Assembly: GCA_947630785.1 (NCBI GenBank)
Contig: CANRIW010000006.1
Coordinates: forward strand, 1-64,000
From: an uncultured Oscillospiraceae bacterium
Lineage (GTDB): Bacteria; Bacillota; Clostridia; Oscillospirales; Oscillospiraceae
Length of the DNA stretch: 64,000 bases
Direction: 5' to 3'
The position numbers were made by a program, and so were the translations under genes. How positions within the stretch are numbered: the first letter of the stretch is position 1; every line of letters begins with the position of its first letter. The notes under the pieces were generated by a model that saw only the letters and a list, made by a program, of their open reading frames with translations, was not told the DNA's origin and searched no databases. Shown in pieces: positions 33,584-43,261 of this stretch.

Positions 33584-34457
33584 TTGTACTGTCTCCCTTG
33601 AAGCCCTTGAATACGCTGGTGAGCCTGGCGGCGGAACTGGCGATCCTGCCGCCCTCTTCCTCCGCCGGCGTCAGCTCCGCGCGCAGGATCTCCTCCAGCC
33701 CGATGCGGTCCAGGTTCCGCTGGAGCGCCCCGTTGATGGCAACCGAGATGGTGCCCGTCTCCTCGGACACCACGGCCACCACCGCGTCGGAGTTCTCGCT
33801 GGCGCCGATGGCTGCCCGGTGGCGCATCCCAAGGCTGTGATCCAGATTGACGTTGCCGGACAGGGGGAGCATACAGCCCGCCCCCACGATGCGCCCCGCC
33901 CGGACGATGATCGCCCCGTCGTGGAGGGGGGCCTTGTTCCAGAACAGGTTCTTGAGAAGCTGGGCGGACACCGCCGCGTCCAGCGGCGTCCCCGTCTTGA
34001 GCATATCGTCCAGAATGGTCTTGCGCTCGAACACCATCAGAGCCCCCACCTTTTCGGCGGACAGGTCGGCATAGGCCGCCGCTGTCTCGGTGATGGCGTT
34101 TTCCAGATCGTTCCCCGCGCTCTCAGAGACGAACAGCTCCTTGATGCGCCCGCTGCCCATCTGCTCCAAAAACCGGCGCAGCTCCGGCTGGAACAGGATG
34201 ATCAGGGCGATGAGGCCCAGCTCCACCGTGCGGTTGAGCACATAGCTCACCACACGCAGCCGCAGCAGGTTTGCCAGAAGCATGGCCCCGATGATGAGCA
34301 GCACCGCCCGGACCAGCTGGCCGGATCTGCTCTTTCGGGCAAAGCGGAACAGGTGATAGACACCAAAGGCAATAAGGGCCATATCCAGCACGTCAAAGGG
34401 GCCGATGAGCTTGATGTACTCCGGGATCTGCCGCAAAAACCGCAGGATGGCGTCCAT
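33564..34457 (-). CDS. cdaA: Diadenylate cyclase CdaA
   Basis: Makes c-di-AMP, an essential osmotic and cell-wall second messenger. The 297-residue protein has three N-terminal membrane helices (through about residue 90), then the DAC domain with APLHDGAIIVRAGRIVGAG (DGA motif) and LGMRHRAAIGASENSDA (RHR motif), both needed for catalysis, followed by VVSEETGTISVAINGAL. It is the first gene of the long cdaA-rsgA operon and lies directly upstream of cdaR; the glmM gene often third in this operon is not here. Confidence 0.96.
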   Translation of the reverse strand: MDAILRFLRQIPEYIKLIGPFDVLDMALIAFGVYHLFRFARKSRSGQLVRAVLLIIGAMLLANLLRLRVVSYVLNRTVELGLIALIILFQPELRRFLEQMGSGRIKELFVSESAGNDLENAITETAAAYADLSAEKVGALMVFERKTILDDMLKTGTPLDAAVSAQLLKNLFWNKAPLHDGAIIVRAGRIVGAGCMLPLSGNVNLDHSLGMRHRAAIGASENSDAVVAVVSEETGTISVAINGALQRNLDRIGLEEILRAELTPAEEEGGRIASSAARLTSVFKGFKGDSTNGKEDS

Positions 34458-34530
34458 TTCCTACCCCCCTTTTTCTGAAACAGCCCGTCAGTTTTATGGC
34501 CGTAAGCAGATTCGCAAAATCATTCAGGGT

Positions 34531-34560
34531 ATTATACCACATTTCCCACAGGGATGGCAA
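34531..34560 (-). promoter_or_regulatory. Promoter of the cdaA operon
   Basis: Minus strand TTGCCA (34560-34555), 18 bp, TATAAT (34536-34531), with an extended -10 (TGG before TATAAT). It probably drives the 16-kb run down to rsgA. Confidence 0.7.
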
Positions 34561-34605
34561 GACAAACCGATAAATTTCACCGGTCAAATTCCTCGCTTCC
34601 ACGGC

Positions 34606-34632
34606 AAAAGGGCGCGGCTCCTCACCGCGCCC
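34606..34632 (-). terminator. Terminator overlapping the aminotransferase stop
   Basis: Minus strand GGGCGCGG, 7-base loop, CCGCGCCC, then TTTTG. The stop codon of the class V aminotransferase lies in the loop. Confidence 0.7.
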
Positions 34633-35752
34633 CTCTGCTCTGTGATACGATCTGCCGGAATATCTCCACCGCCCGGTCGGTCTGCCGGGCCGTGCTGAAC
34701 GCCGAAAAGCTGAACCGGACGGTGCCGTTCTCCTCCGTCCCGGCGGTCCGGTGGGCCAGGGGCGAGCAGTGTAGCCCCGCCCGGACAGCCACTCCCCGCC
34801 GTGCCAGGGCGGCCCCGATCTCCTCGCAGTCCATGCCGTCCACGGTGACGGAGAACAGCCCGCTCTGGTCCGGTCCCCGGTACACCGTCACGCCGGGGAG
34901 GCCGGCCAACCGGTCCATCAGCCGCCGGGCAAGTCCCGTCTCGTGGGCGTGGATGCGGGATATCCCCTTCTCCCGGACGAAGCGCATCCCCGCCAGCAGG
35001 CCGGCGGCGCCGCAAACATTCTGGGTCCCCGCCTCCAGCCGGTCAGGCAGAAAGTCAGGCATCTCCTGAAACCGGGACTGGCTGCCTGTCCCCCCATAGA
35101 GGAGGGGCTCCGCCTCCGCCCCGCAGAGCAGCAGGCCGGTGCCCTGGGGGCCGTACAGCCCCTTGTGCCCCGGCATGGCCACGAAGGCCGCCCCCCAGCG
35201 GGTCAGATCCACCGGCAGCACCCCGGCGGACTGGGATGCGTCCACGATCAGCGGCACCCCCCGCTCCCGGCACAGGGCGGCGATCCGGTCCACCGGCTGG
35301 ATGAAGCCGAACACGTTGGACACGTGGTTACAGATGACAACGTCCACCTCCGACGTCAGCTCCCGGCGGAAGGCCCCATAGACGCCGTCTGAGTCGAACA
35401 GGGGGCCGGCGGCGATCTTGACCTTCACATCCGGGCGGGCGTACAGGGGCCGGGTGACGGCGTTGTGCTCATAGCCGGAGATCAGCACCGTGGCCCCCGG
35501 CCTCACCAGCGAGTGGATGGCGATGTTCAGGCCGTGGGTGGCGTTGGACGTGAGGATCACCCGCTCCGGGTCGCCCACGCCGAACAGCTCCGCCGCCGTC
35601 TCTCGGCAGCGGTACATGGCGTCGGCGGCCAGGGCGCTGGCGGGGTGTCCGCCCCGTCCGGGGCTGGCCATATGGGTCATGGCCCAGGCGGAGGCGGCGG
35701 GGACGCCGCGGGGCTTTTCCAGCGTGGTGGCCGCGCTGTCCAGATAAATCAT
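34622..35752 (-). CDS. Class V aminotransferase, cysteine desulfurase-like
   Basis: A 376-residue PLP enzyme. MIYLDSAATTLEKP, LTSNATHGLNIAIHSLV, VDASQSAGVLPVDL and AMPGHKGLYGPQGTG (PLP-binding Lys) identify the NifS/Csd class V fold. The C-terminal RAGLHCSPLAHRT places a Cys at the persulfide-forming position of desulfurases. GAGGTGA precedes the ATG, and its start overlaps the DUF3343 gene by 4 bp (ATGA). In other Firmicutes such desulfurase-DUF3343 pairs are linked to sulfur/selenium trafficking; no selD or selA is in the window, so that role is inference. Confidence 0.88.
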   Translation of the reverse strand: MIYLDSAATTLEKPRGVPAASAWAMTHMASPGRGGHPASALAADAMYRCRETAAELFGVGDPERVILTSNATHGLNIAIHSLVRPGATVLISGYEHNAVTRPLYARPDVKVKIAAGPLFDSDGVYGAFRRELTSEVDVVICNHVSNVFGFIQPVDRIAALCRERGVPLIVDASQSAGVLPVDLTRWGAAFVAMPGHKGLYGPQGTGLLLCGAEAEPLLYGGTGSQSRFQEMPDFLPDRLEAGTQNVCGAAGLLAGMRFVREKGISRIHAHETGLARRLMDRLAGLPGVTVYRGPDQSGLFSVTVDGMDCEEIGAALARRGVAVRAGLHCSPLAHRTAGTEENGTVRFSFSAFSTARQTDRAVEIFRQIVSQSRGAR

Positions 35753-36003
35753 GCCGTCACCTCGCTGTATACCCCCTCCGCTGACTGGAGGAACACCTGC
35801 CGGGGGGCCACCCCCTCCCGGCGGAGGACCATCAGCGCGTCGGTGAGCTTCCGCTCCGCCACCCGGACACAGTAACCGCATCCCTCTTTGGAGATGACTT
35901 TCGGGGCGCGGATCACCGAGCCGGCGATGCCCGCCCGCTCCAACAGATGGGCGGTGCGCTGGGCGTGGGTCAGCGAGCGGCAGACGATCAGATAGTGAAC
36001 CAT
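35749..36003 (-). CDS. DUF3343 protein (putative Se/S carrier-like)
   Basis: An 84-residue protein starting MVHYLIVCRSLTHAQRTAHL, with GSVIRAPKVISKEGCGYCVR and ERKLTDALMVLRREGVAPRQ. The fold pattern and CGYC motif match the DUF3343 family, also found as the C-terminal part of YedF-type proteins. The two Cys could accept a persulfide or selenide from the desulfurase-like enzyme encoded immediately downstream with a 4-bp overlap. Confidence 0.8.
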   Translation of the reverse strand: MVHYLIVCRSLTHAQRTAHLLERAGIAGSVIRAPKVISKEGCGYCVRVAERKLTDALMVLRREGVAPRQVFLQSAEGVYSEVTA

Positions 36004-36040
36004 CGGCCCATCATTCCTTTCCTGTTTCGAGGGGCGCGAA

Positions 36041-36081
36041 AACGCTCCTCACAGGGCATTGTATGCCCTGGGGGAAGCGTT
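36041..36081 (-). terminator. Terminator after ispF
   Basis: Two-part stem on the minus strand: outer AACGCT/AGCGTT and inner CAGGGCAT/ATGCCCTG with a 3-base loop, followed by TTTCGC; lies in the 89-bp ispF-DUF3343 gap. Confidence 0.6.
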
Positions 36082-36092
36082 GGTGATATGGT

Positions 36093-36569
36093 TCACTTGT
36101 CCACAATAATGGCAACAGAGTGGGCGGCGATCCCCTCCCCGGTCCCGGTGAAGCCCAGGCCCTCCTCGGTGGTGGCCTTCACGTTCACCCGGTCGGCGGG
36201 AACGCCCATGACCGCGGCCAGTTTCTCCCGCATCTCCGGGATGTGGGGGGACAACTTCGGCCGCTGGGCGATGACGGTGGCGTCTACATTCCCCACGGCG
36301 TACCCCTTTCCCGCCAGCATCCCCATCACCCGCTCCAGCAGGACCAGGCTGGAGATGCCCGCGTAGGCCGGGTCGCTGTCCGGGAAGGCGTGGCCGATGT
36401 CCCACAGGCCCGCCGCCCCCAGCAGGGCGTCCATCACCGCGTGGGTGAGCACATCCGCGTCGGAGTGGCCCAGCAGGCCCTTATCGTAAGGGACCTCCAC
36501 CCCGCCCAGGATCAGCTTCCGATCCGGCACCAGCTTATGTACGTCATATCCGTGTCCGATGCGCGTCAT
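36093..36569 (-). CDS. ispF: 2-C-methyl-D-erythritol 2,4-cyclodiphosphate synthase
   Basis: Fifth enzyme of the MEP isoprenoid pathway. The 158-residue protein begins [20 protein letters not shown], containing the DxH metal site, and has [57 protein letters not shown] and [20 protein letters not shown]. The start at 36569 overlaps the ispD stop by 4 bp, the typical ispD-ispF pair. Confidence 0.97.
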   Translation of the reverse strand: MTRIGHGYDVHKLVPDRKLILGGVEVPYDKGLLGHSDADVLTHAVMDALLGAAGLWDIGHAFPDSDPAYAGISSLVLLERVMGMLAGKGYAVGNVDATVIAQRPKLSPHIPEMREKLAAVMGVPADRVNVKATTEEGLGFTGTGEGIAAHSVAIIVDK

Positions 36570-37294
36570 TGGCCGTATTCCTCCATCAGCGCTTTGGCCA
36601 CCGCCAGGTCCGCCGGCGTGGTGAGCTTGATGTTCCGCTCGTCGCCGGGAATCAGGGTCACCTTCATGCCCAGCCGCTCCACGGCGGCACAGTCGTCGGT
36701 GAGCTCCGCCCCGTCGTCGATGGCCTTTTGCAGGGCGGCCCGGATCAGGTCGCCGTCGAACACCTGGGGGGTCTGGACGGCCCACAGGGCGGAGCGGTCC
36801 AGGGTCTCGGCCACCAGGCCGTCCTCCCCCACCCGCTTGACCGTATCCTTCACCGGCAGGGCCGGGGCCGCCGCGCCGCAGACCGCCGCCTGGGCGATGG
36901 TGTCCTCGATGACCTCCACGGTGACGAAGGGGCGGGCCCCGTCTTGGATGGCGATGAGCTTCGCCTTGCGGTCCGTCTCCAGGGTGCCCAGCCGGGCGGA
37001 CCGGGTGCGGGTGTCGCCCCCCCGGATGACCTTGGTCACCTTGGTGAGACCGGCATCCTTGATGAGCCGGGCCGCCTCCCCCAGGGCGTCCTCCCGGACC
37101 ACCACCACAATCTCATCCACGGAGGGGGCCGCCTGGAAGGTCCGCAGGCAGCGGATCAGGGCGGGCTCGCCCCCCACGTCGGTAAAGACCTTGTCAAAGC
37201 CCATCCGGGTGGAGCTGCCCGCCGCCACGATGACCGCCGAGCACTTGACGGGGTCGCTTTTGCCCGTCAGCTTTTGCAGCAGCTGTCTCAGCAT
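36566..37294 (-). CDS. ispD: 2-C-methyl-D-erythritol 4-phosphate cytidylyltransferase
   Basis: Third enzyme of the MEP pathway, transferring CMP to methylerythritol phosphate. The 242-residue protein has the nucleotide-binding [58 protein letters not shown] and [18 protein letters not shown], then [20 protein letters not shown] precedes the ATG. It follows the carD terminator, so it is likely transcribed with ispF only, or by read-through from carD. Confidence 0.96.
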   Translation of the reverse strand: MLRQLLQKLTGKSDPVKCSAVIVAAGSSTRMGFDKVFTDVGGEPALIRCLRTFQAAPSVDEIVVVVREDALGEAARLIKDAGLTKVTKVIRGGDTRTRSARLGTLETDRKAKLIAIQDGARPFVTVEVIEDTIAQAAVCGAAAPALPVKDTVKRVGEDGLVAETLDRSALWAVQTPQVFDGDLIRAALQKAIDDGAELTDDCAAVERLGMKVTLIPGDERNIKLTTPADLAVAKALMEEYGQ

Positions 37295-37312
37295 ATGTAA
37301 TCCTCCTCACGC

Positions 37313-37337
37313 GAAAAAGGAGCCCTCCCGGCTCCTT
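37313..37337 (-). terminator. Terminator after carD
   Basis: Minus strand AAGGAGCC, 5-base loop, GGCTCCTT continuing into TTTC; 8 bp past the carD stop. Confidence 0.8.
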
Positions 37338-37345
37338 CCGCTCGA

Positions 37346-37825
37346 TCACTGACGCAGTACGCTGTCCACGCTGGCCTCCACCGTCTCATAGGGCAGGCTC
37401 TGGGCCAGCACCAATTCTGAGATGAGGATCTGCTTTGCCATGTGGAGCATCTTCCGCTCTCCGTTGGAGAGACCGCGCTGGTCCTCCCGGGCCATCAGGC
37501 CCTTGATCACCTTGGCGACCTCCAGCAGATCGCCGCTCTTCAGCCGCACCATGTTCTCACGGTAACGGCGGTTCCAGTTCTGCGTCATGTCCACCTCAAG
37601 GTTTTCCATGGCGCTGAGGATATCCTCCGCCTCCTCGCCGGTCACCACCGGCCTGACGCCGATCTCCTCAGTGCTCCCGGTGGGGATCATCACCATCATG
37701 CTCCCGGCGGACAGCTTCAGCAGGTAATAGTCCTGGACCTGGCCGGCCACCTTTTTTTGAACAATGGAATCGATGATCCCGGCGCCGTGCATGGGATGGA
37801 CCACTTTGTCCCCGACCTGATACAC
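37346..37825 (-). CDS. carD: CarD-family transcription regulator
   Basis: CarD proteins bind the RNA polymerase beta subunit and stabilise open promoter complexes. The protein begins MYQVGDKVVHPMHGAGIID, the RNAP-interacting Tudor-like domain, followed by YYLLKLSAGSMMVMIPTGS and a helical DNA-contact domain (WNRRYRENMVRLKSGDLLEV, GERKMLHMAKQIL). The GTG at 37825 is chosen because AAAGGAGG lies 7 bases upstream, giving 159 residues; the longer open frame adds 46 residues of AT-rich leader sequence with no start signal. CarD-ispD-ispF order is common in Clostridia. Confidence 0.94.
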   Translation of the reverse strand: MYQVGDKVVHPMHGAGIIDSIVQKKVAGQVQDYYLLKLSAGSMMVMIPTGSTEEIGVRPVVTGEEAEDILSAMENLEVDMTQNWNRRYRENMVRLKSGDLLEVAKVIKGLMAREDQRGLSNGERKMLHMAKQILISELVLAQSLPYETVEASVDSVLRQ

Positions 37826-37894
37826 GTCATCGCCTCCTTTGTTCGGGCCCGCACGGACGGTCAGCGGGTCTAACGTGTATAAGAGTCCAGAAAC

Positions 37895-37923
37895 AGTATA
37901 CCTGATATTTGGGACTTTTGCAA
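37895..37923 (-). promoter_or_regulatory. Sigma-A promoter of carD
   Basis: Minus strand TTGCAA (37923-37918), 17 bp, TATACT (37900-37895), about 70 bp upstream of the GTG. The 246-bp gap to the next gene is otherwise AT-rich, with one terminator at its far end and no frame. Confidence 0.75.
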
Positions 37924-38029
37924 GTGTTTTTCGTATTTTTGTTGAAGTTTTTGAAACTTTCAACGATTTTTCCCGCTATTTTTTCAATTTTTATTCTAAT
38001 TTGACAAAAACCGCCAACAAAATATCCAG

Positions 38030-38064
38030 AAATTTCCCCGGCGGAGGAGCCCCCTCCGCCGGGG
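38030..38064 (-). terminator. Terminator after the FAH-family gene
   Basis: Minus strand CCCCGGCGGAG, 7-base loop, CTCCGCCGGGG, then AAATTTCTGG; ends the tig-lon-engB block. Confidence 0.75.
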
Positions 38065-38071
38065 AAAGCAC

Positions 38072-38824
38072 TCAGATCACATGGCTCACCAGCACGCCCA
38101 CGCCCTCGATGTCCACCTCCACGGTGTCGCCGGGGACCATGGGGCCGATGCCCGCCGGGGTGCCGGTGGCGATCACGTCCCCCGGCTCCAAAGTCATGGA
38201 GGCGGTGATGAACTCCAGCAGCTTCGGCACGTCGGTGATGAAGTCGGCGGTGTTCCCCTGCTGGACGGCCCTGCCGTTGAGCCGGGTCTCCAGCTTCAGG
38301 CAGGAGGGGTCCACCTCGTCGGTGACCCAGGGGCCCACGGGGCAGAAACCGTCCATGGATTTGCCCCGGGTCCACTGGCCGTCGTGCCGCTGTACGTCCC
38401 GGGCGGTGACGTCGTTCAGGCAGGTATAGCCCAGCACATAGTCCGCGAAGTCCTCCGCCTTCACAGCCTTCGCCCTGCGCCGGATGACCACCGCCAGCTC
38501 TCCCTCATAGTCCAGCCGCTGGACGAACTCCGGCGCGTGGACAGTCCCCTCCGGCCGATTGAGGGTGTTGGGGGCTTTGAGAAACAGCACCGGGAAGCCG
38601 GGGGGCTCGGCCCCCATCTCCCGGGCGTGCTCCGCGTAATTCTTGCCCACGCAGACGATCTTGGTGGGCTCACAGGGGGCCAGCAGCGTGCAGCTGTTCA
38701 GCGGCAGGCTCTTCCCGTCGTACTCGATCCCCTCATAGGGGGCCTTTTTCAGGGTGAGGACGTCCTCTCCCTTCACCGCGCCCCACCTGGGGCCGTCCGG
38801 CAGCTCGACGCGCACATATCTCAC
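38072..38824 (-). CDS. Fumarylacetoacetate hydrolase family protein
   Basis: A 250-residue FAH-fold protein. KIVCVGKNYAEHAREMGAEP, PVLFLKAPNTLNRPEG, RLDYEGELAVVIRRRAK (metal-binding ExE), GYTCLNDVTARDVQRHDGQW and GDVIATGTPAGIGPM are the family blocks of acylpyruvase/2-hydroxyhepta-dienedioate isomerase-type enzymes; oxaloacetate decarboxylase or acylpyruvate hydrolase are the likely activities, not decided here. The start is a GTG overlapping the engB stop (GTGA). Confidence 0.9.
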   Translation of the reverse strand: MRYVRVELPDGPRWGAVKGEDVLTLKKAPYEGIEYDGKSLPLNSCTLLAPCEPTKIVCVGKNYAEHAREMGAEPPGFPVLFLKAPNTLNRPEGTVHAPEFVQRLDYEGELAVVIRRRAKAVKAEDFADYVLGYTCLNDVTARDVQRHDGQWTRGKSMDGFCPVGPWVTDEVDPSCLKLETRLNGRAVQQGNTADFITDVPKLLEFITASMTLEPGDVIATGTPAGIGPMVPGDTVEVDIEGVGVLVSHVI

Positions 38825-39420
38825 AGCGTTCCCTCCACATGCTCCAGAATGAGGCCCATCAGGCGCTCTCTGCCCTCCCCCTTCTCGGCGGAGAAGGGCA
38901 CCAGTTGGACCCGGCCGGGCAGCTCCAGCGTCTCCCGCACCAGCGCCAAATTGCCCTCGATCTCGCTCTTTTTCAGCTTGTCCAGCTTATTCCCGACCAC
39001 CACATAGGGCTGGCCGGTGCTCAAAAACAGGTCGGACATGGTGCGGTCGTCGGCGGTGGGCCTGTGCCGGGCGTCCACCACCAGGATGCCCAGGGCCATG
39101 GGCCCCACGTCGGCGAACCACCGCTCCATGAGCCTGCCCCAGCGGTCCCGCTCCGCCTGGGACACTCTGGCGTAGCCGTATCCCGGCAGGTCCACCAGGT
39201 AGAGCTTCCCGTCGATGCGGAAATAGTTGATCTGGGTGGTCTTGCCGGGGGCGGCCCCCACCCTTGCGAAGTTCTTTCGGTTCAGCAGCCGGTTGATCAC
39301 CGACGACTTGCCCACGTTGGAGCGGCCCGCGAACATCGCCTGGGGCAGCCCGTCCCGGATGAAATCCGCGGGCTTCGCCGCCGAGCGGACGAACTCCGCC
39401 TTGTTCCAGTTGATCGCCAT
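38821..39420 (-). CDS. engB: Ribosome biogenesis GTPase EngB/YsxC
   Basis: GTPase needed for 50S assembly. The 199-residue protein has the P-loop AMFAGRSNVGKSSVINRL, G2 GKTTQINYF, G3 VDLPGYGYARV, G4 VVGNKLDKLKK and G5 VPFSAEKGEG. The ATG at 39420 (MAINWNKAEFVRS) follows GTGAGGTG; the open frame reaches into the end of lon without another start signal. Lon-engB neighbourhood is conserved in Firmicutes. Confidence 0.95.
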   Translation of the reverse strand: MAINWNKAEFVRSAAKPADFIRDGLPQAMFAGRSNVGKSSVINRLLNRKNFARVGAAPGKTTQINYFRIDGKLYLVDLPGYGYARVSQAERDRWGRLMERWFADVGPMALGILVVDARHRPTADDRTMSDLFLSTGQPYVVVGNKLDKLKKSEIEGNLALVRETLELPGRVQLVPFSAEKGEGRERLMGLILEHVEGTL

Positions 39421-39427
39421 GGGCACC

Positions 39428-41824
39428 TCACTGGCACAGGCCGATGGCGTCCCCGGCGGCATGGGGCTGGTCCGCCGCCACGGCGGACTGGCCCTTGGGC
39501 GCCGCCGGGTTGCCGGCCAGCGCCTCCGCCAGGGCCTCGTCCGCCTGCCGGATGGGCACGAATCTCAGCGCCGCCCGGACGGTCTGGTCGATGTCCTCCA
39601 GGTCCTTCACGTTGTCGGCGGGGATGAGCACGGTGCCGATATGATTGCGCAGAGCGGCCATGGTCTTCTCCCGCAGGCCGCCGATGGCCAGCACACGGCC
39701 CCGCAGGGTGATCTCCCCCGTCATGGCCACGTCCCGCCGGACGGGCACGCCCGCCAGCGCGGACACCATGGCGGTGGCGATGGCCACGCCGGCGGAGGGT
39801 CCGTCCTTGGGCACCGCGCCCTCCGGGAAGTGGACGTGGATGTCCCTGGTCTTGTAGAAGTCCTCCGCCACGCCCAGCCGGTCCGCGTGGGCCCGGATGA
39901 AGGACAGGGCCGCTTGGGCGGACTCCTTCATCACGTCCCCCAGGTTGCCGGTGAGACTGATCTTGCCTGAGCCGGGGACCACGTTGGCCTCCACCTCCAG
40001 GATCTCGCCGCCCACGGAGGTCCAGGCCAGGCCGTTGACCACGCCCACCAGGGGCTCCCGCTCCGGGGTGTCGTCCTGGTAGCGCCGGGGACCCAGCAGC
40101 TCATGGAGGTCGGCCTCGGTGACGGTGACCCGCTTCGCACCGTCCCGGACGATACGCGCCGCCGCCTTGCGGCACAGGGCGGCCAGCCGCCGCTCCAGCA
40201 GCCGCACGCCGGACTCCCGGGTGTAGCCGGTGATGATGGCAAGGATCGCCTCGTCGGTGATCTTCAGCTTGGACTTGGTGAGGCCGTGGCGTTTCAGCTC
40301 CCGGGGCAGCAGATGGCGCTTGGCGATCTCCAGCTTTTCCTTGTCGGTATAGCTGGGCAGCTCGATGACCTCCATCCGGTCCAGCAGAGGCTTGGGGATG
40401 GTGTCGGTGGTATTGGCGGTGGTGATGAACATCACGTCGGACAGGTCGAAGGGCACCTCCAGATAGTGGTCCCGGAAGGTGGAGTTCTGCTCCCCGTCCA
40501 GCACCTCCAGCAGGGCGGCCGCCGGGTCCCCCCGGTGGTCGGCCCCCACCTTGTCGATCTCGTCCAGCAGCAGCACCGGGTTGGAGCTGCCCGCCTGCCG
40601 GATGCCGGCGATGATCCGCCCCGGCATGGCGCCGATATAGGTCTTGCGGTGGCCCCGGATGTCCGCCTCGTCCCGGATGCCGCCCAGGGAGATCCGGGCC
40701 AGCTTTCGGTTCATGGCCCGGGCCACGCTCATGGCAATGGAGGTCTTGCCAACCCCCGGCGGGCCCACCAGGCAGATGATCTGCCCCTTCAGTTCCGGGG
40801 CCAGCTGCTTCACCGCCACGAACTCCAGGATGCGCTCCTTGACTTTCTCCAGGCCGTAGTGGTCGGCGTCCAGCGTTTTGGAAACGGCGTGTACGCTCAC
40901 TCGCTCCCTGGTCTTTTTGTTCCAGGGCAGGTCCAGACAGGTGTCCAGATACCCCCGGATCACCGCCCCCTCGGCGGAGCCGAAGGGCTGTTTCTCCAGG
41001 TGCCTGATCTCCTTCTCCAGCTTCTCACGGACCTCGTCGGGGAGATCGGCCTCCGCCACACGCTGGCGGTACTCTCCGATCTCGTCCTGCTCGCCGTCCT
41101 CCCCCAGCTCCCGCTGGATGACCCGCAGCTGCTCCCGCAGGAAGTAGTCCCGCTGGCTGCTGGCCACCTGTTCATGGACCTTTGACGCCAGATCGGCCTC
41201 CGCCTCCAGAATCTCCACCTCACGGCCCAGGATGCGGCACAGCAGTCCGATCCGCCGGGCAGGGCGCAGCTCCTCCAGCACCGCCTGCTTGTCCTCGAAC
41301 CGCAGGGGGAGGTTCTGGGCGGCGTAGTCGGAGATATAGGCCGGATCGTCGCTGGCCAGCATCTTCAGGTAGACCTCCGGCGGCACCCGGTCAGACAGCT
41401 CGGTGTACCGCTCCATGTGGGCGTAGATCTGGCGGATGGCGGCCTCGGTACGGGAGGAATTGCCCCGCAGGGTCTCCGGCGCGGGCAGATACTCCACCTC
41501 CGCGGTCAGATAGGGCTCGGTGGACACAAGGCTCGTCATGCGGCCCCGGCTCCGGCCCTCCACCATCACCCGGACACTGTTCTCCGGCAGCCGGAGGATC
41601 TGTTTCACATCCGCGATGGTGCCGACGTTGTAAAGGTCTTTCCCTTCCGGGTTCTCCACGGTCACGTCCCGCTGGGTCACCAGGAAGATAGTCCGGTTCT
41701 CCGCCATGGCCGCCTCCAGCGCCTTGATGGACGCCTCCCGCCCCACGTCGAAGTGCAGCGTCAGCTGGGGGAAGACAGTCAGGCCCCGCAGCGCCAGCGC
41801 GGGCATCATGATATGGTCGCTCAT
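39428..41824 (-). CDS. lon: ATP-dependent Lon protease
   Basis: A 798-residue LonA-type protease. It has the N-terminal substrate domain ([20 protein letters not shown]), Walker [21 protein letters not shown], Walker [21 protein letters not shown] and the C-terminal protease domain with [16 protein letters not shown] (catalytic Ser677) and [10 protein letters not shown] (Lys720). AGAGGAGGG precedes the ATG. It lies downstream of clpX, separated by a hairpin, grouping the main cytosolic proteases together. Confidence 0.97.
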   Translation of the reverse strand: MSDHIMMPALALRGLTVFPQLTLHFDVGREASIKALEAAMAENRTIFLVTQRDVTVENPEGKDLYNVGTIADVKQILRLPENSVRVMVEGRSRGRMTSLVSTEPYLTAEVEYLPAPETLRGNSSRTEAAIRQIYAHMERYTELSDRVPPEVYLKMLASDDPAYISDYAAQNLPLRFEDKQAVLEELRPARRIGLLCRILGREVEILEAEADLASKVHEQVASSQRDYFLREQLRVIQRELGEDGEQDEIGEYRQRVAEADLPDEVREKLEKEIRHLEKQPFGSAEGAVIRGYLDTCLDLPWNKKTRERVSVHAVSKTLDADHYGLEKVKERILEFVAVKQLAPELKGQIICLVGPPGVGKTSIAMSVARAMNRKLARISLGGIRDEADIRGHRKTYIGAMPGRIIAGIRQAGSSNPVLLLDEIDKVGADHRGDPAAALLEVLDGEQNSTFRDHYLEVPFDLSDVMFITTANTTDTIPKPLLDRMEVIELPSYTDKEKLEIAKRHLLPRELKRHGLTKSKLKITDEAILAIITGYTRESGVRLLERRLAALCRKAAARIVRDGAKRVTVTEADLHELLGPRRYQDDTPEREPLVGVVNGLAWTSVGGEILEVEANVVPGSGKISLTGNLGDVMKESAQAALSFIRAHADRLGVAEDFYKTRDIHVHFPEGAVPKDGPSAGVAIATAMVSALAGVPVRRDVAMTGEITLRGRVLAIGGLREKTMAALRNHIGTVLIPADNVKDLEDIDQTVRAALRFVPIRQADEALAEALAGNPAAPKGQSAVAADQPHAAGDAIGLCQ

Positions 41825-41846
41825 ACGATCCCTCCTCTTATGTGGG

Positions 41847-41873
41847 AAAAGGGGCGGACAATATGCCCACCCC
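41847..41873 (-). terminator. Hairpin between clpX and lon
   Basis: Minus strand GGGGTGG, 9-base loop, CCGCCCC (one G-T pair), then TTTTCCC; directly upstream of the lon ribosome binding site. Confidence 0.6.
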
Positions 41874-41881
41874 TCCGCACA

Positions 41882-43195
41882 TTACGATACGTTTCCCTGC
41901 GGCGCGGCCTTACCGCCCTTTTCCGCGTGAAGATCGGCCCCGCCCAGACGGTGGCGGGCGGGACGGCCCTCCTGGCGGACGATCTCAGGCTGGCCCGCGC
42001 CCCGCATGGCATCCCCGGTGATGATCACCTTTACGATGCTCTCGTCCGAGGGCACGTCGTACATCACAGGGGTCATGATCTCCTCCAGCACGGCGCGGAG
42101 GCCCCGGGCGCCGATCTTCCGCTCCAGCGCCTTGTCGGCGGCGGCGTCCAGCGCGTCGGGGGTGAACTCCAGTTCCACGTCGTCATAGTCCAGCAGCTTG
42201 ATATACTGCTTCACCAGGGCGTTTTTGGGCTCGGTGAGGATGCGCACCAGCTCCGCCCTGCCCAGGGCGCTCAGAGTGGTGATGACGGGCAGGCGGCCCA
42301 CCAGCTCCGGAATGATGCCGAATTTCAGCAGATCGTGGGGCTGGACGGACTTGAGCACATTGGAGTTCTCCCGCTCCTTGGCGGTCTTCACGTCGGCGCC
42401 GAAGCCGATGGTCTTCTGGTCCAGCCGGCGCTCCACGATCTTCTCCAGTCCGTCGAAGGCGCCGCCGCAGATGAACAGGATGTTCTTGGTGTCGATCTGG
42501 AGAAAATCCTGGTGGGGGTGCTTGCGGCCGCCCTGGGGCGGGACGTTGGCCACGGTGCCCTCCAGGATCTTCAGCAGGGCCTGCTGCACGCCCTCGCCGG
42601 ACACGTCACGGGTGATGGAGGTGTTCTCGCTCTTGCGGGCGATCTTGTCGATCTCGTCCACGTAGATGATCCCCCGCTCGGCAAGCTCGATGTCGTAGTC
42701 GGCGGCCTGCACCAGCCGCAGGAGGATGTTCTCCACGTCGTCACCCACGTAACCGGCCTCGGTGAGGGTGGTGGCGTCGGCGATAGCGAAGGGGACCTTC
42801 AGGATGCGGGCCAGCGTCTGGGCGAACAGGGTCTTGCCGCAGCCGGTGGGGCCGATCATCAGGATGTTGCTCTTCTGGAGCTCCACATCGTCCCCGCCGC
42901 CGAAGTAGATGCGCTTATAGTGGTTGTACACCGCCACGGACAGCGCTTTCTTGGCGTCCTCCTGGCCAATGACGTACTGGTCCAGCACCTCCACCATCTC
43001 CTTGGGGGTGGGGATGACGTCGGGCACGTCGTTGACCACGTCCACGTTGTCCTGGCCCTCGTCCAGGATGTCCATGCACAGGTGGACGCACTCGTTGCAG
43101 ATATAGGCGCCCGGTCCGGCGATGATCCGCTCCACCTGCTCTTGGTGCTTGCCGCAGAAGGAGCAGCGGACGGACCGGTAATCGTCTCTTGCCAT
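41882..43195 (-). CDS. clpX: ATP-dependent Clp protease ATPase subunit ClpX
   Basis: Unfoldase partner of ClpP. The 437-residue protein has the zinc-binding domain ([11 protein letters not shown] and CNECVHLC), Walker [18 protein letters not shown], Walker [14 protein letters not shown], the IGF loop (KTIGFGADV) that docks on ClpP, and the C-terminal sensor 2 region. AAAGGAAG precedes the ATG. The C-terminus (about 30 residues rich in Arg/Gly after [10 protein letters not shown]) is longer and less regular than usual. Confidence 0.97.
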   Translation of the reverse strand: MARDDYRSVRCSFCGKHQEQVERIIAGPGAYICNECVHLCMDILDEGQDNVDVVNDVPDVIPTPKEMVEVLDQYVIGQEDAKKALSVAVYNHYKRIYFGGGDDVELQKSNILMIGPTGCGKTLFAQTLARILKVPFAIADATTLTEAGYVGDDVENILLRLVQAADYDIELAERGIIYVDEIDKIARKSENTSITRDVSGEGVQQALLKILEGTVANVPPQGGRKHPHQDFLQIDTKNILFICGGAFDGLEKIVERRLDQKTIGFGADVKTAKERENSNVLKSVQPHDLLKFGIIPELVGRLPVITTLSALGRAELVRILTEPKNALVKQYIKLLDYDDVELEFTPDALDAAADKALERKIGARGLRAVLEEIMTPVMYDVPSDESIVKVIITGDAMRGAGQPEIVRQEGRPARHRLGGADLHAEKGGKAAPQGNVS

Positions 43196-43225
43196 AAGAA
43201 TCTTCCTTTCGGGTCAAACGGGCAA

Positions 43226-43249
43226 AGAGCGGAGGTCCCCTCCGCTCTC
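43226..43249 (-). terminator. Hairpin between clpP and clpX
   Basis: Minus strand AGAGCGGAGG, 3-base loop, CCTCCGCTCT, then TTGCCC. It could reduce clpX and downstream transcription relative to clpP. Confidence 0.65.
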
Positions 43250-43261
43250 TCCCCTGTCCGT

